From: Galdieria sulphuraria
Lineage: Eukaryota > Rhodophyta > Bangiophyceae > Galdieriales > Galdieriaceae
Assembly (NCBI RefSeq): GCF_000341285.1
Contig: NW_005178459.1
Coordinates: forward strand, 124,001-188,000
Direction: 5' to 3'
Length of the DNA stretch: 64,000 bases
Shown: positions 1 through 13,569 of the stretch, piece by piece
Position numbering within the stretch: the first letter of the stretch is position 1
How the letters are laid out: every line of letters begins with the position of its first letter
Translations under genes and position numbers: made by a program
The notes under the pieces: model-generated
What the model was told of the DNA's origin: nothing
Databases searched by the model: none
Seen by the model: the letters and a program-made list of their open reading frames with translations, nothing else

Positions 1-2917
1 AATAAAAGCCCTCGTAAACCTAATTGTCCGACCCTTTTGTAACCGAACCAACATAATTTGAACAATCTCAGGTAAAAATGGTTCCAATTGCGACATATCA
101 CAAGTTTCCACAATACTTTCTATCAGAGACATTCCGTAGTAATCATGAACCTATTTCAATACAACATAACGTTACTAACAGTATGCAAATAAACGTTTCA
201 ACTGATGTATCACCTTGCTGGCAACCAGATTTTGAAAAACTCCCAAAATAGGAGTCAACTGATTATTTGCCATTATATGATTCATAGACTTTCTCAAAAA
301 AGCTAGAAACAGAAACATGAATCTCACTACTGAGAGAGAGAGATAAATTTTTTACAAAAGTTACTTACCCTGTAAAAGACGAACCATTCCAGGAATATAT
401 CCATTTCGATTCCACAAGGATGGAGTAAAAAGCACGGGTAATAAAGATTGATATGATGAAGGCAATTCCTCGTACTCTCCATGAAGTTCAGCAAGTTGTG
501 CCAGAACTTGGAAAATATAGGGAACAAATTCGGCAATGTCTGCAGTCAGAACAGACTATTTCCAAAACTCAATGCTCTTCATACAAACAATTTCGCTCGT
601 TAAAAATTACCTGAAAGAATGGAAATAATTTTGTTTCCAATAGAGGAAGATGACTCGATGGATTTTCGGTACAAACGTATCGAGTCAGTCCGGCAATACA
701 TTCAAAACAATAATGAATAAAATTAGGGTTGCCAGGATTCTGAGATATCATTTCTAATGTCTAAAAATGCAAGTCTCCAACAATTTCCACCCAAAAACAA
801 ACTATTCATACCTTCACAATACCATTTAAAAGCGTTTCCAAAAATGGTGCCATGTCTGTTCCAAAAAATATAATCACTCTCATAAGGCACTTCACTGTGT
901 ATTCGTTTTGTGACGAAACATTCATCATTAAGGATAGCAAACGATGAACCAAAGCTGAAACAAACTCAGCAAGGTTCTCCTTCTTCACTTTCCATTCGCC
1001 ATTTTCTTGTAATGAGAGAATTTTCTCGATGGATATACAGGAATATGTATGTACTACAGGAAGCCTCGAACTTAACAATTCACTCATAAAAGTCAGAGTT
1101 ACTGGAAGTAGACCATCAGGGATTTGATTCCTAAACGAGGTCGCAAACTTGATGCTATCGCAAGTCAAGATCGGAAACCGTATATTGTCCGGTTGCTTAG
1201 ATGCACTTTCCAATTCCGGAATAATATGATTCTTATAGAACTGACCTAAATCTACCAGTTGATTGACAACAGTGGCTCCAACTCTTTCTGTGCCGCCTTT
1301 CCAACCCTATCCAAGAATATGAGACTGTAAGGTTTCCATTATAAGATCTTCAAAGTAAAAAATAAACATACAATAGCAGTAACTAAATAGATAGCTGCGT
1401 CCTTGCCTTTCCACTTGTTTGTAGGATCTTTGGCAAATTCCTGCAACATACTATAAACATAATTTGAAAAGATTTCGGTGATAGCATTCTATTCACTGTT
1501 TCAATAAAAAGAAAAGACACAAACTTATTGTAAATACTACCTCGTAATGTGTACAAAGTCCTTTCACCAACTCACAAACTGCCCTTCTACGTGTTTCGGC
1601 ATCACTGCCTTCCATGTCTTGACGAATATATTCCATAGGATTTTCTTCAAACAGGTCTTGGTCATCTTCTCTTAATTCTACATTTGGAATAATAATATAT
1701 TCGCAAACCTTAAAAAATTATAAAAGCTTAAATAATGTTACAAAATAACGAAATAATTCTTACTTGCTTTAATGTATCAGGCTCAGAAAATAATCCAAAG
1801 TCAACCGACTTGCTCACAATCGTCAACAACCCCATTCCAGCTGTCACAACCTGGTCATACTTTGTTGAATTACCGTGTCGAATAAGAAGTGACCAAGTGG
1901 CTGAAACAAACTGACTCAAATATGGACGAAATTCTTCTTCATATTTCTCTGCACATAAAGTAACATTATCCAATGTTTCTGCCTGAACTTGGTCAAAGAG
2001 GGAGTTATCCGAATCTTCACTATCCGAAGAAACTGACGATAAAGAAATATTCAAAATCTTCAAAAAGCCACGGGCCCATTCTTCCATGTGGTCTTCAAAG
2101 TATTCTGGTAAATCCTGATAGCACAAAGAATAAAAAATACGACAACAGCGGAACAATATTTCTAACAAAGTATGGGTATATTCGTTATCTTCCTTTACAA
2201 CCTCTGGAGTAAGATAACTTTCTGAGACGAGTTGAAAAGTTTTCAACAGAGGTTCCTTTCCATAACTTCAATACATACTTGAAAAAGCAACGTTTCTTTC
2301 ACTAAGTACCTGCATATGACCCAAGACATACTTGAGTTCCAGCAACAGATCGTCTGAACGAAACAAATGGCGATAACATTCAACAAGAGCATCCACTGCT
2401 TCCAAGACGCCGTCACAAGTTGACCAACTTAACTGATGTGGAAAAGAGTTTATTGCCTGTTCCAACTTGGAACACAACTCTGGAAGTAGGTATTCCCAGT
2501 TGCTGGGGAAGTCGCTATCGGCAATGACTGAAATGGTCTCCGTAAGTAGCTTTCTCAACTGTACAGGTAAGTATAATAAACTGTCGGTCAAACTTCGCTT
2601 TAACTAAACAGATACAATTGACAAACTAGGAAACTCATAAAGCAGAGTGCTCAAACCTTTTCTCGTTCCATCTCATCCACGTCTTCCCACGAACGTTTTA
2701 TATAATTCTTAAGATATACTGCAGCAGCTTGTCTGGTAAAAAACTGAAAGTTACTATTCGATATTAGTTCAACAAGTAATAAAGAGAAGCCAGGTCCTTT
2801 TTCGTTTGATTGTAAAAAGGCTTCAGCGTTGCGACGCATAGTGGCATTAGGCGACAAAGTTGCATCGATGTAGCTAGCTAAAGTTGAAAGCGTAGAAGCT
2901 TCAAAACCGTTAGCCAT
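1..2917 (-). CDS. CSE1: Exportin-2 (CSE1/CAS), importin-alpha re-exporter, 3' end outside window
   Basis: This is a karyopherin-beta HEAT-repeat receptor that returns importin-alpha to the cytoplasm with RanGTP. The start at 2917 (MANGFEAS) opens an importin-beta N-terminal domain, with RRNAEAFLQSNEKGPGF followed by YLKNYIKRSW. Downstream exons carry CSE1-specific stretches: SDFPSNWEYLLPEL near 2500, FYSLCYQDLPEYFEDHMEEW near 2100, CAEKYEEEFRPYLSQFV near 1930, and NPNFIHYCFECIAGLTRYV near 700. The gene is broken by many short introns, so no single frame spans it. A GTG codon at 2932 is in frame but is not a credible start. The last C-terminal exons lie beyond base 1. The family is normally about 960-970 residues and most of that is present. 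Identity as CSE1 rather than another importin is well supported by residue order along the whole gene. Confidence 0.92.
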
Positions 2918-3265
2918 TATACTCCTAGACACGTTCGAAAGTTGTTTTCAAAGATAGCTGTCGTCAGTCAACCAAGACCACCCGCCTAACAAAGTTGAAT
3001 AGTTTGCCAATGACCCAAAGAAAGACGGGCAGAATTTAACATCTTTTTCTAAGAAAAAATGCAATTGAAGCGCGCATATTTTTGTTATTATTTGAATTGT
3101 GTCGTATCAAATAAATACTGTTTGGAATATTTATTGTTGATAAAGACCAACAAATGATTTCTTTGTGAGCTCGAAGCACGCATAGGAATAGAATTCATTC
3201 TATCTCTCTTTGGGAAAGCTTTTTCATTAGTCTCTTTTCCCCTTCCTACATAAACTTTTCTTCTG
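2918..3265. other. Divergent intergenic region between CSE1 and HugZ-like gene
   Basis: These 348 bases separate two divergent start codons and should hold both promoters. The sequence is AT-rich and I see no conserved element, repeat or RNA gene in it. Confidence 0.5.
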
Positions 3266-4417
3266 ATGCCACATTGTTGTTTCTCAGTATTGTGTCTAGG
3301 TTGTGGTAGTAATATAAACAACAAGCATTTTTACCGAAAATATATCTTATTAGAAAGAACTCGTTCTAGCAGGTTTGGTGGTGTTAGACTTTGCCGTCTT
3401 GAAAGAGGTATCGGCCACGTAGCGCAGTCTTCGTTCCCGTCTTCGAGTCAACGCTTTGCTTTGGTTGCCTCCAGTGTTCAGGATTCTGCAAAATCTGGGA
3501 AGGAACAGAGTGTGGTAGAGGAAAATAGAGCAAGGTTTAGATTGAGTTTCGGGGAACAAGCGAGAACCGTTGTTCAAGTTTGTAAAACGGTGAGTTTGTT
3601 TACACAGTCCTGAAAGGTTCTTTCATTGACGTTTATTATTTCTATATTTTTATGTGCTTTTCAGGGTACGCTTTGCACAAGTTCCGTTGAACACGACGAC
3701 ACTCCTTTTGGATCCCACGTCGATTATATACTAGATGACTTTGGTCGGCCCATTGTTCTTCTAGCACAAAACGCTGCTCATATGCGTAACTTGAGAAAGT
3801 CCCAAAAGTGTTCCCTCTTTTGTCAACCTGTAGCTTCAAGTGGACAAAGTGGTTGTCGTGCCACTTTGGTTGGCTTTATGGTAAAGCTTCCTTTGGAACA
3901 GGTTTCAGAAGTGATGGAAGCTTATATTGATACTCATCCTCACGCAGCTATAGCTTTGAAATATCCCGAATTTTCGTTTTATCGTATGGAAGTTTGTGAC
4001 GTTTATTTTGTTGGTGGTTATGGTGTAGCAGCAACTTGGGTAGATCCTAAAGAATATATTTCTTCTGAACCCGATCCACTTGCTTTTCAGTCTCAGGATT
4101 TATTGAAATTAATGAATAGCGATCATATGGAAGACTTGCTTCGTTTTTGTAATGTTTTCCTTCATTTGAAAAACATAGAGCAATGTGAAATTGTTATGGT
4201 TGATCGTTTAGGCTTCGATATGCGAGTTCAACTATCAGAGACAGACATCAGAGAATACAGAATTGGGTTTCGTGAACACGTTGTGACTAGTTTAGATGCT
4301 CAAAGTGCTCTTGTTCAAGCCATGCAAGAAGCTTGGGAACTCGAAAACGGTTATGAGAAACTTTGGTCGGAAGAAACTCCAAGACCAGCCGTCTTGTATT
4401 ATTCATTAAGTAATTAA
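3266..4417 (+). CDS. Plastid-targeted HugZ/PPOX-like split-barrel protein
   Basis: Two exons, 3266-3589 and 3665-4417, joined at a GTGAG...TTCAG intron in phase 0, give 358 residues. Residues 1-105 are rich in Ser, Arg and Phe and look like an organelle transit peptide (inference). From about residue 130 the protein has an FMN-binding split-barrel pattern: DDFGRPIVLLAQNAAHMRNL, then a GCRATLVGFM strand and VYFVGGYGVAATWVDP. From about residue 258 it has the HugZ-type C-terminal domain (MNSDHMEDLLRF, then a VDRLGFDMRVQ strand). Proteins of this type in plants include the glutamyl-tRNA reductase binding protein and uncharacterised PPOX-like plastid proteins; which one this is cannot be decided by eye. 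It could bind heme or flavin in tetrapyrrole metabolism. It converges on the FMN hydrolase gene, with 51 bases between the stops. Confidence 0.75.
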
Positions 4418-4468
4418 AGCAAAACTAAAAAGGTGCATATATTTATACAATTCAAAAAATATGCTGTT

Positions 4469-5284
4469 TCAAACTTTGCTACATTTGAACCATTGGAAAT
4501 AAGTTATCAGTTGACTCTTCAATTGTTGAGAGTCCTTAAAATGAATAGTATGCAATCCTAGTTGTTGTGCAGCATCGCAATTTACTTTCCTATCATCAAT
4601 GAATAAGCAGTGCTGTGGAGAAACTCCAAGTGTATTTACTGCAAACTGAAATATCTCAAAATCTGGTTTGCGAAATCCGATATCACAGCTCACAAACGAC
4701 CATTTTAGATATCTTGATATTTGTAGTTTTTCTTCAATCATTCTATACAACGGAGGGTAATTCGATAGAATATGCAACTGAATAGTTCCTTCACTCTCTT
4801 GGAACGCCTTCAAAATCATTTCTATGCCGTCCATCCACACATAATGATCCCACAAAAATGCCTTTAAACGTTTCCAGTCAAACTGCGTTGTCCCGTATGC
4901 AGCCTTGAAAAACTGTTGCGCTACTTGTCGTTCATTTATCCTACCTAGTTCAAACTCACACCAAGTTCGATGATTTGTTGCCTCGACAAACTCTTCAAAA
5001 CTATCAAAACCAAATATTCTATGCATTCCTTGGTGAAATGGGTCCTTAACCAACGTATCCATAACATCGAAGAATACTATATTAATATCTGGAGGTTGTG
5101 AAAGACTTTGAGTCATTCGAACTCTGTTCCTTGCCTTGCTAAAATAATAAGACGTAAAAGCTGAATTGAAACAGCGATAAAGTGCAGTATTTAGCAGATT
5201 CGACTTCAACTGAAAACGGAACTTCAATGAATAGGAACAGGAACAAAAAGGACTTGTCAAGTAGAGACAGACCAACTTGGTCAT
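4469..5284 (-). CDS. FHY1: FMN hydrolase / 5-amino-6-(5-phospho-ribitylamino)uracil phosphatase, chloroplast type
   Basis: A single exon encodes 271 residues of a HAD-superfamily phosphatase. HAD motif I is FFDVMDTLV (D73, D76), motif II is the Ser in HILSNYP, motif III is the Lys in GFRKPDFEIF, and motif IV is FIDDRKVNCDAA. The stretch around motif I, followed by KDPFHQGMHRIFGF, matches the plant chloroplast FMN hydrolase/PyrP family (Arabidopsis At1g79790 type) in order and spacing. Those enzymes dephosphorylate FMN and/or the riboflavin precursor ARPP. Residues 1-60 form a basic, Ser/Phe-rich leader consistent with plastid import. The ATG at 5284 gives the full leader; Met57 would give a leaderless form. 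No intron is needed. I infer a role in plastid riboflavin synthesis or turnover. Confidence 0.85.
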   Translation of the reverse strand: MTKLVCLYLTSPFCSCSYSLKFRFQLKSNLLNTALYRCFNSAFTSYYFSKARNRVRMTQSLSQPPDINIVFFDVMDTLVKDPFHQGMHRIFGFDSFEEFVEATNHRTWCEFELGRINERQVAQQFFKAAYGTTQFDWKRLKAFLWDHYVWMDGIEMILKAFQESEGTIQLHILSNYPPLYRMIEEKLQISRYLKWSFVSCDIGFRKPDFEIFQFAVNTLGVSPQHCLFIDDRKVNCDAAQQLGLHTIHFKDSQQLKSQLITYFQWFKCSKV

Positions 5285-5601
5285 TCTTTTCTTATTGACG
5301 ATTTTGTTAATTTAAATCAATTAAAATCATACCCCAAATCTACCAATTCTACTTGGAAAATATATTGAAAGTGATCAAGGCTCACGTGAAAAACGACTGA
5401 AAAACATTCGATTTCAAGTTTATGACCAAAAATTCCATATAAGACAGACAACTCAAATGTCGATTATCCAATGGCTCTAACCACAGCAGCCACCAACCAT
5501 TTGGATGGGCTTTTTCTATCTACACAAACCTCCCAACAGAGCTATCTCTTTCTGTCATAACTTCAAACTTTCACAACTTTTTGAATTCTTACAACGATGA
5601 C
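5285..5601. other. Intergenic region upstream of FHY1
   Basis: The 317 bases between the FHY1 start and the stop of the BAR-WW gene show no open frame of note and no repeat. The FHY1 promoter should lie here. Confidence 0.5.
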
Positions 5602-7100
<1,499 letters not shown>

Positions 7101-7319
7101 AAGAGTGGAGTTGCCTTGGTTCAGCGCGTCCCAATATGAATAATAAGAATTGACAACTCCACACCCAAATGAGAAATTGTTCAAATTGCAAAATCTTGAG
7201 TATTTCTATAATATGACAATAAATTCTATGTAAATCATATTACTTTTCATTTGCCTTGAACACTTTTATTAGATCCCAAGAAACTAACAAAATCTATTCA
7301 TTCACAAAAAGAAACCAAC

Positions 7320-8317
7320 TTATACCACCGTTGATTTAGCACTTTGATACTGAGGAGTAGATGAAATAGAGGGTTCTTGTTCTACTAGCTTCTCATATTT
7401 TTCTAGCGATACTGAAGAGCCATCTTGATGTTTTTCTTCCTCTACTGTATCGGTCAATCGGCTGTTTTGTAATAAGTTCTCAAGATGATCGGAAGACTTG
7501 TTTCCATCGTGGGTGCTATCCAATGTTGAAGAAGCAGCAATTTTGAGGGCTTCACAGTATTGATCTCGATATGGTTGTAATGAATGGGACACTCTTGATA
7601 AATCTGATATCATATGAAACTGGATGTTCCATAAGCACATTGTACATTCTGCAAAAATAGAAACATGTTTCTTCCAACAGCGTTCCATTTTGTCAACAAG
7701 CTCTTGTGTTATGGAGTCATAAGCTTCCTCTGAATCTTTTAGCTTTTGTTGATTTCTTTGTATACGTTCCATATCCTTTCCCTTCTTCTCAAGCCCGTCC
7801 AATTTTACTCTGTAGTGGTCGTAGCGTTCTCTCAATCTTTCTCTTTCTTTGCATTCTCTCCGCAAGGCTTGTATTTCCTCGCGATACTTTCGAAGCAACA
7901 GTGATACCCGCTGTAAAACTGGGTCATTCTGCAAGGTGAGGTTAAATAGAAGAATTGAAACGACTCTAACGAACAACATACTTTTGAAAACTCTTGCTGG
8001 GCTGCTTCAAACTTCTTCGAAGCACTCATCGCTTCTAAAAGTACTTCATAGTGTTGGTCAGCTTTATCAAAGACCTGGCAAAGTTCTGTTGAAGTTTCTT
8101 TATTATGAACAGCAATGCCTTGAAAGGTTGGTTTCTTAGTTATGTAGTTTCATTGCGCCTTTGTCGACTTACTCTTCCATTTTGAATTTGTTGCCAGTAA
8201 CTTTGGCTCTATAGAGTCGATAACTTTTTCTACTTCCCCCAAGTTGTTAAGCCAATGGTCAACTTCACGGTTTATGGTTCGTGGAGAAGTAGTAAATATG
8301 GGGGATAGACGTTCCAT
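7320..8317 (-). CDS. BAR-domain protein, tandem paralogue without WW domain
   Basis: Three exons (8317-8173, 8118-7982, 7928-7320) give 296 residues. The BAR-type helices include EALKKFEAAQQEFSK-like segments and YREEIQALRRECKERERLRE, then a segment ending CLWNIQFHMISDLSRV. This lines up residue for residue with [15 protein letters not shown] in the neighbouring gene. The C-terminal ~80 residues are acidic, Ser-rich and disordered, with no WW domain. Exon 2 is 137 nt in both paralogues, with the same phases. The start is uncertain: the ATG at 8317 is the first in frame, but open frame continues to about 8428 and a 5' exon may be missing. The function is probably membrane curvature in endocytosis or trafficking (inferred from the BAR fold). 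Confidence 0.68.
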
Positions 8318-8512
8318 GATGGGCTTCACAAGATAGGACAAAAGAGACTGCGCATTCCGTCCCTCCCCAATACGTGCCTGAGGGACATTCCTCAGTGAAT
8401 ACGTGGCAGGCGGAGATTCCTTAACCAATCATTCTTTCCCTCTTCACACGCTAATGCTTTATTCTGACCACAAAATCATACAAGACGAAATCATCCAAAA
8501 CTACCAATTCTA

Positions 8513-9608
8513 TTATGCATCGATAGGGAAACCCCAATACTCTCGCATATCACAAACCACTTGCCCTCTTTCAAGTTGGTCAATCTGTTTCACAACTTCC
8601 GAGTCCAATTTAAAAGTACAGTTCAAGTTTTCTTTGATACGAGTGGGTGTCACACTAGATTTTAGGGAAAACGCAATAAGAATTTGCCAATAAGAATAAA
8701 GAGTGTTCATACTCACCTCTTTGGAATTACTGAAGTTCCTCTCTGTAAACCCCACGCTAATAATACTTGTGCTGGAGTCTTTCCAAGCTTTTCTGAAATA
8801 GAACGAACAACTGAGTCTTGAAGCGGTCCTTCCTTCCCACTACCCAATGGTGAGTATGCAGTCACATGAATTCCTCTACTTTCACAAAACTCTTTCAAAT
8901 CCTTCCTTTGATTATATGGATGAACTTCAATTTGGTTCACTGCTGGAACAATCTACAAAAAAGAATACAGTCACAATTGCAAACAACACAAATAAACTTT
9001 CCTCACCTCACAGTAACTGAGCAAATCAAGCAATTCAACAATTCGATAGTTCGACACTCCAATAGCTTTCACCAAGCCCTGCTTTTGCAATTCTTCCATT
9101 GCCTTCCAAGTTTCTTGTAGAGGAACCTTGGCAAAAGCAATTTCTCCTTTTTTGTTCTTAGGGATAGTGTTTTCTTCAGTAATTGGCAAACCAGCAAATT
9201 CAAAAGCACAAGGCCAATGCTAGATAAAAAACAGTCTCAGTTCTCCACAAGACAGTCCCACTTAAAAATACTTACTATCAAGTAAAGATCGAGATAATCT
9301 AACTGTAGATCCTTCAAGGTTTGCTTACATGCTTCAATAACGTGTTCTTTCTTGTGACAGGTATTCCAAAGTTTCGAAGTAACAAATACGTCACTCCGTT
9401 TCACCTTTCCACTGGAAAATATCTCCTTGAAGACTTGACCGATCTCCTTTTCATTTCCATATACTGCAGCACAGTCTATATGACGGTAACCTGCTTCCAA
9501 AGCAGTGCGTACAGCTTCACCGACCCGACCGGGTTCCGCTTTCCACGTTCCAAAACCAACTAATGGTACTTTCGCACCAGTATTTAAAACAGCAGCTGGC
9601 GTCGCCAT
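8513..9608 (-). CDS. Aldo-keto reductase
   Basis: Four exons (9608-9276, 9219-9007, 8952-8717, 8654-8513) give 307 residues, close to the usual 310-320 of aldo-keto reductases. The catalytic tetrad is visible: Asp in [13 protein letters not shown], Tyr in the same motif, Lys in [10 protein letters not shown] and His in the HWPCAF junction of exons 1 and 2. The cofactor end carries [12 protein letters not shown] and AYSPLGSG, then SVIPKS, which is typical of NADPH binding. The start at 9608 ([15 protein letters not shown]) fits the family N-terminus; the GTG just upstream does not. Substrates are likely sugars or aldehydes, but the exact activity cannot be told from the sequence. The 3' end sits only 196 bases upstream of the BAR gene start. 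Confidence 0.92.
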
Positions 9609-10156
9609 CACAAAAATTTCTCAAACTAGAATACTCAATCGTTATGCTCTCTTCTTCTAAAAGGATGTCCAAGCGATTTGAGCCAACTAGTCGCATCGAG
9701 ACGCTTCCACCCGTTGAATTTGTTTCGGAATATCAACACTGTCCATCATGAATATCTTGCTCAGTAGCAACGATTATTTGTTTTGATTGCAATATAACAT
9801 TCATAATTATAGAATGCTGATAGGCCAAACATGACAACGAGTTGTCCTTTGCCAAACTAAAAACATATGGGTTGTCAATAATTGAAAAGATATGGTCAAA
9901 TATCACCCGCTAACTCTCTCGCTTGCTCTAAAGAAACGTGCTACTGGTTACAAACTAATAAAGGGTGGAATTTGGTGGATAATAAATATATATATATATA
10001 TATATGATACTGAGAAAGTTTTTACTGTAATACAGGAAGGAAAGAGAGAAGACATTTATTTCGTTCTATATGTTGATGCTATTTCGAACAGTGTCTCCCT
10101 ATTTCATGATGGTTACAAACTTTGTGAACAAATGCTTGTAAAAAAGGAAGAGAATA
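9609..10156. other. Intergenic region with AT microsatellite
   Basis: This holds 548 bases between the aldo-keto reductase start and the glucosidase stop. A 108-codon open frame on the plus strand (9892-10218) runs into the glucosidase gene and has no recognisable content, so I do not call it a gene. Confidence 0.5.
9986..10005. repeat. (AT)10 microsatellite
   Basis: Ten perfect AT units lie in the intergenic region downstream of the glucosidase I gene. Confidence 0.9.
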
Positions 10157-12975
10157 TTAAACGACTCCACTATAATCTTCCGCCATTATCAAGAGTATCA
10201 AGGAAGACCATCCACTAAAACCTCTAGTTCTTTGACCATGTCCGTCCACATCCGAATACTGTTCCCAAAAAAACCCAGTTCTTTGATATTCCATGACAAT
10301 GTTTGAAACCAACTGTTCTCGAATGGTTGAATACAACTGCTTAGCAATTTCCATGTATGGACCTTCCTTCATATATTTTTCATGAAGTGACGCTAAAACC
10401 AAATAGTTGATAGGAACCCAAATAGGTCCTGTCCAATATCCATCTCCTCGTTGATAAAATGGATCATTTTTTGACAAGGAGCGCAGCCCATAACCGGAAT
10501 GTAGTTTGTTGTCATCATCAATCAATTTGAGAATGCTACCAACATATGGTGAATCCACTGGCAGTAAGGCAAGTGCCAAAGGATAAAGTGTGACATATCC
10601 TTCATGACAAACACTCTGTCCTTGTCCATCAAAGTCACAAAGCAAATTTCCAACAGAACCTATATCCCCCATGTTTTTAGAAGGACGATGTAAAGGCTCT
10701 AACAAAGAAACAAGTCGTTCCGCTCTTTTACTCGCGCTAATTGTTTCCTCGCCTGCACATGGAAGAATATCTGTGGACGCATTCCATGCCCAACTCATCC
10801 AACAATGTAAATCCAAATGTCTTTCTCTTTCATTAGGAACCTTCGTTTTGCCTAAGGTTAAAACAATATGTCATTTTGTTTTAGGATATTGTACTTACCA
10901 ATGCTCTAGGGTAATCATCTAAACCTGACGCAAATGTTAATGGCATATTTCCATTGGAAGCAACTTTAGATGTGTGGCGCCCTATCCATCGATAACCATT
11001 CCAATCGCCATTTGAAGAATAAGAAATCTGAGTGTTCTCAAACCATGATAAAATTTGTTGCAAGCGTTGTGACAATACTTTCCACAGAAAATGGCCACAA
11101 CTGACACGTGAAGAAACCAGTGAAAATTGAGAATATGCATTCTCTTGAGTGAATTTATTAGAATTCACTCGCTGCAACTCTTTGGCCAACCTTCTCAAAG
11201 GTAGTAGTAATGTGGGAGGATTGGCTATGTTCGGGTCCTGCATAATAAATTGTTTTACATGCGATGGGAAAAGATTACGTATTTCATCTCCGAGTGCCTT
11301 GAAAAGAATAACTTATCCAATGAATAAGCTGTAACAAAATCATAGAAATACCTGTTCCCTTGGAATCCAGCCAGTAGAAGCACAACTTGAAAACCAATAT
11401 GAGAGACATTCGAAAGAAAGTAAGGGATCCCAAGACGCAATGAGCAACTGGTGAAACCCTTCGTCCCACAAAAAGCCACGAGCAAAAGAATGACGAGAAG
11501 GAGTGGCTGTTAGAAGTGATACATTAGGAAGGATTAAATTATTGATATCGTCCTTTGCTCGCTGAGAATTTTGTAGAGGTTCGCTCAACAACGTACTAAA
11601 GTATTATTACAGGTTACAATCGAAAAAAAGAAAACAAAAAATATCAAACTATCTCACCTTCCATGAAAGAAACCAATGCCACCCAACACATTTGCTAAAG
11701 CATATTGAGCAATCTGAATGGATTCCAAACTATAACCTTTCTTATCCAGTTGATAAGTTTCTTGAAAGTTTCTCTCAAATGCCATTTTCTTGTGCATAAA
11801 CTTCTCTGTTAGTTTGTCTCCTGTTAGGGCCGTAATTCTGGAAGTCAACCACTCAGAGCCAAAATCGATTTGCGTCATTGTTGGAATAAAGACAAATTCC
11901 AGTTCAAATGGCACTGATAGAATGCGTTGTGCTATGCTTAAGGTTGCCTTGTCATCACGATGTTCCTTTAATATAGGAATAGTTCCTGTTCTAGTCTGAA
12001 AAGCTTCTTCGACTTCTTCATCATATATCTCGGGTTGATTATCTTCCTTTTCTTGAACAGCCTTAACCTCATCTAATATCGTTTTAATAGCAGCTTCATA
12101 TTTCCAGGATTCAGTCAAAGGCAAAGATAAAGAGACCGAATATGAATGTGACAAGTCTTGAGACAGTATAGAGCCAAATCCCTTCCTCAACTTTGTTCTT
12201 CTCGAAGCTCTTGTCAAGTGAAGTAAACCACTTTTAGGTTGCCTTAATGAGGCATAAAATGGTCCATTGGCTTTCGTGTTTCCTGTCCAATGAATATCTG
12301 TCTGCGTGTCTCTACTTTGAAAAGATATGTCATCCAACTGTTGAATAAACCCTAAAGAGTCCTCGTTCGATGCAGATTTACGATGTTTGCCTTGTTCATT
12401 AAGTTCACTTAAACGTTCCACAAATGATTCATCTCGTGCGACGAACAAGTAGGGCAAAATACTGATCATCTGAGTTTCTACATTGTTTGATCCAGCCGAT
12501 AGACTTTCTCCTTTTATTCGAATACCGATTCCTACGTCTGACTCTTTTATCCACTCAAAATGGATTCGTACACCATTGCGCTCTTCTTCTACAATCTCGT
12601 GACCATAATTTCTTCCGTCGTGAGCAAGCCAACTGAAACGAGTAACACCATCGTCACCACTACTAACATAATTTCTGAAGAGAAATGAACGATATCCTAA
12701 GGATGTCTTTGAGGATCTTACCGAAGACGTTCATAGTCGTTTTCTTTTGACGCTACAAACCATGTAAACCCAAACTGAAGTGAGTTGGGGACTTTTGCGC
12801 GCATTCCAAAATAGGTTTGAGGTCTAAAGGTACCCCAGAGATCCACTTGTGAAGCATTTCCAGAGAGTAAATACAGAATATCCGAACCAAGAACAACGTG
12901 CGATTCTATAGAAATACAAATAACAAACAATACGACACATAGAAAGTCAAACTTATTGCAGTCAACTCCACCCAT
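10157..12975 (-). CDS. GCS1: Mannosyl-oligosaccharide glucosidase (ER glucosidase I, GH63)
   Basis: This enzyme removes the outermost glucose from the Glc3Man9GlcNAc2 glycan in the ER. The N-terminus at 12975 has a hydrophobic anchor (FLCVVLFVICISI) followed by LWGTFRPQTYFGMRAKVPNS, which is diagnostic for the family. Middle exons carry ARGFLWDEGFHQLLI near 11480. C-terminal exons carry GLDDYPRA near 10910, HLDLHCWMSWAWNAS near 10800, GYWTGPIWVPINYL near 10430 and GFFWEQYSDVDGHG near 10250. All are in the order seen in glucosidase I. The gene has seven or more short introns. Its start codon is only 30 bases from that of the divergent small membrane protein gene, so the two must share a promoter region. 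Confidence 0.93.
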
Positions 12976-13005
12976 TCAAAAGTTCCCTCAAAGAATAATT
13001 TCATA

Positions 13006-13362
13006 ATGAAGTTGGCAAGTGTGCTAACCGAAGGCGAATATCGTTTGTTTCAATGGATAGTGTTTCTTGGAGGATCGTTCTACGGAGGCTGGCTACTTTA
13101 TTCTGACCATAAGAACAGCGCAGTTTATGCTGCTAAGGAAGAAGAATTTATAGCACAAGAAAAGAAGAAACAAAGACCTATGACTGAAGAGTATTGGAGG
13201 GAGTTGCAAGAAATCAAGCCTAGAAACTTGGAAGAATTGTACAAGATGAAAGAAGAAAAAGCACGGCAGAGAGCAGAGAAATTCCAAAAGTGGAAAGAAA
13301 AGCTTTTGGGTTTATTTGGTTTGAATAGGAATTCTCGTTCGAGTGAGGAAGACAGTTGCTAG
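13006..13362 (+). CDS. Small single-span membrane protein, perhaps ATP synthase subunit e-like
   Basis: One exon encodes 118 residues. Residues 8-30 (YRLFQWIVFLGGSFYGGWLLY) form one membrane span with a GGxxxGG pattern of the kind used for helix packing. A charged Lys/Glu-rich coiled-coil follows (about residues 45-105). That layout resembles mitochondrial ATP synthase subunit e, but the sequence itself is not diagnostic and other small inner-membrane proteins look alike. The ATG at 13006 is 30 bases from the divergent glucosidase I start. Confidence 0.6.
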   Translation: MKLASVLTEGEYRLFQWIVFLGGSFYGGWLLYSDHKNSAVYAAKEEEFIAQEKKKQRPMTEEYWRELQEIKPRNLEELYKMKEEKARQRAEKFQKWKEKLLGLFGLNRNSRSSEEDSC

Positions 13363-13569
13363 ACTGAAACTTTTTGTGGGATCTTCCAAGTTAACTTCTA
13401 AGTTTCTATTATTATCGTCTCACTTTTCCAAACGGTTTATTTAAAAGTTTTCTCTTATAGAAAGAATACACTATCGAGTCTGCAAGTTGGATCCTATAGA
13501 TAGCACTGTTAATAATAAATAAGGCGTGCTTGTAATTTACTCCAAATTCGGTTCTCTCTTTTTATGTGG

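Noticed and set aside
2930-2932. Upstream GTG as start of CSE1
   Set aside because: A nuclear gene should use ATG; the ATG at 2917 gives the family N-terminus.
9892-10218. 108-codon plus-strand frame
   Set aside because: It reads through an AT microsatellite and into the antisense of glucosidase I; the composition is not protein-like.
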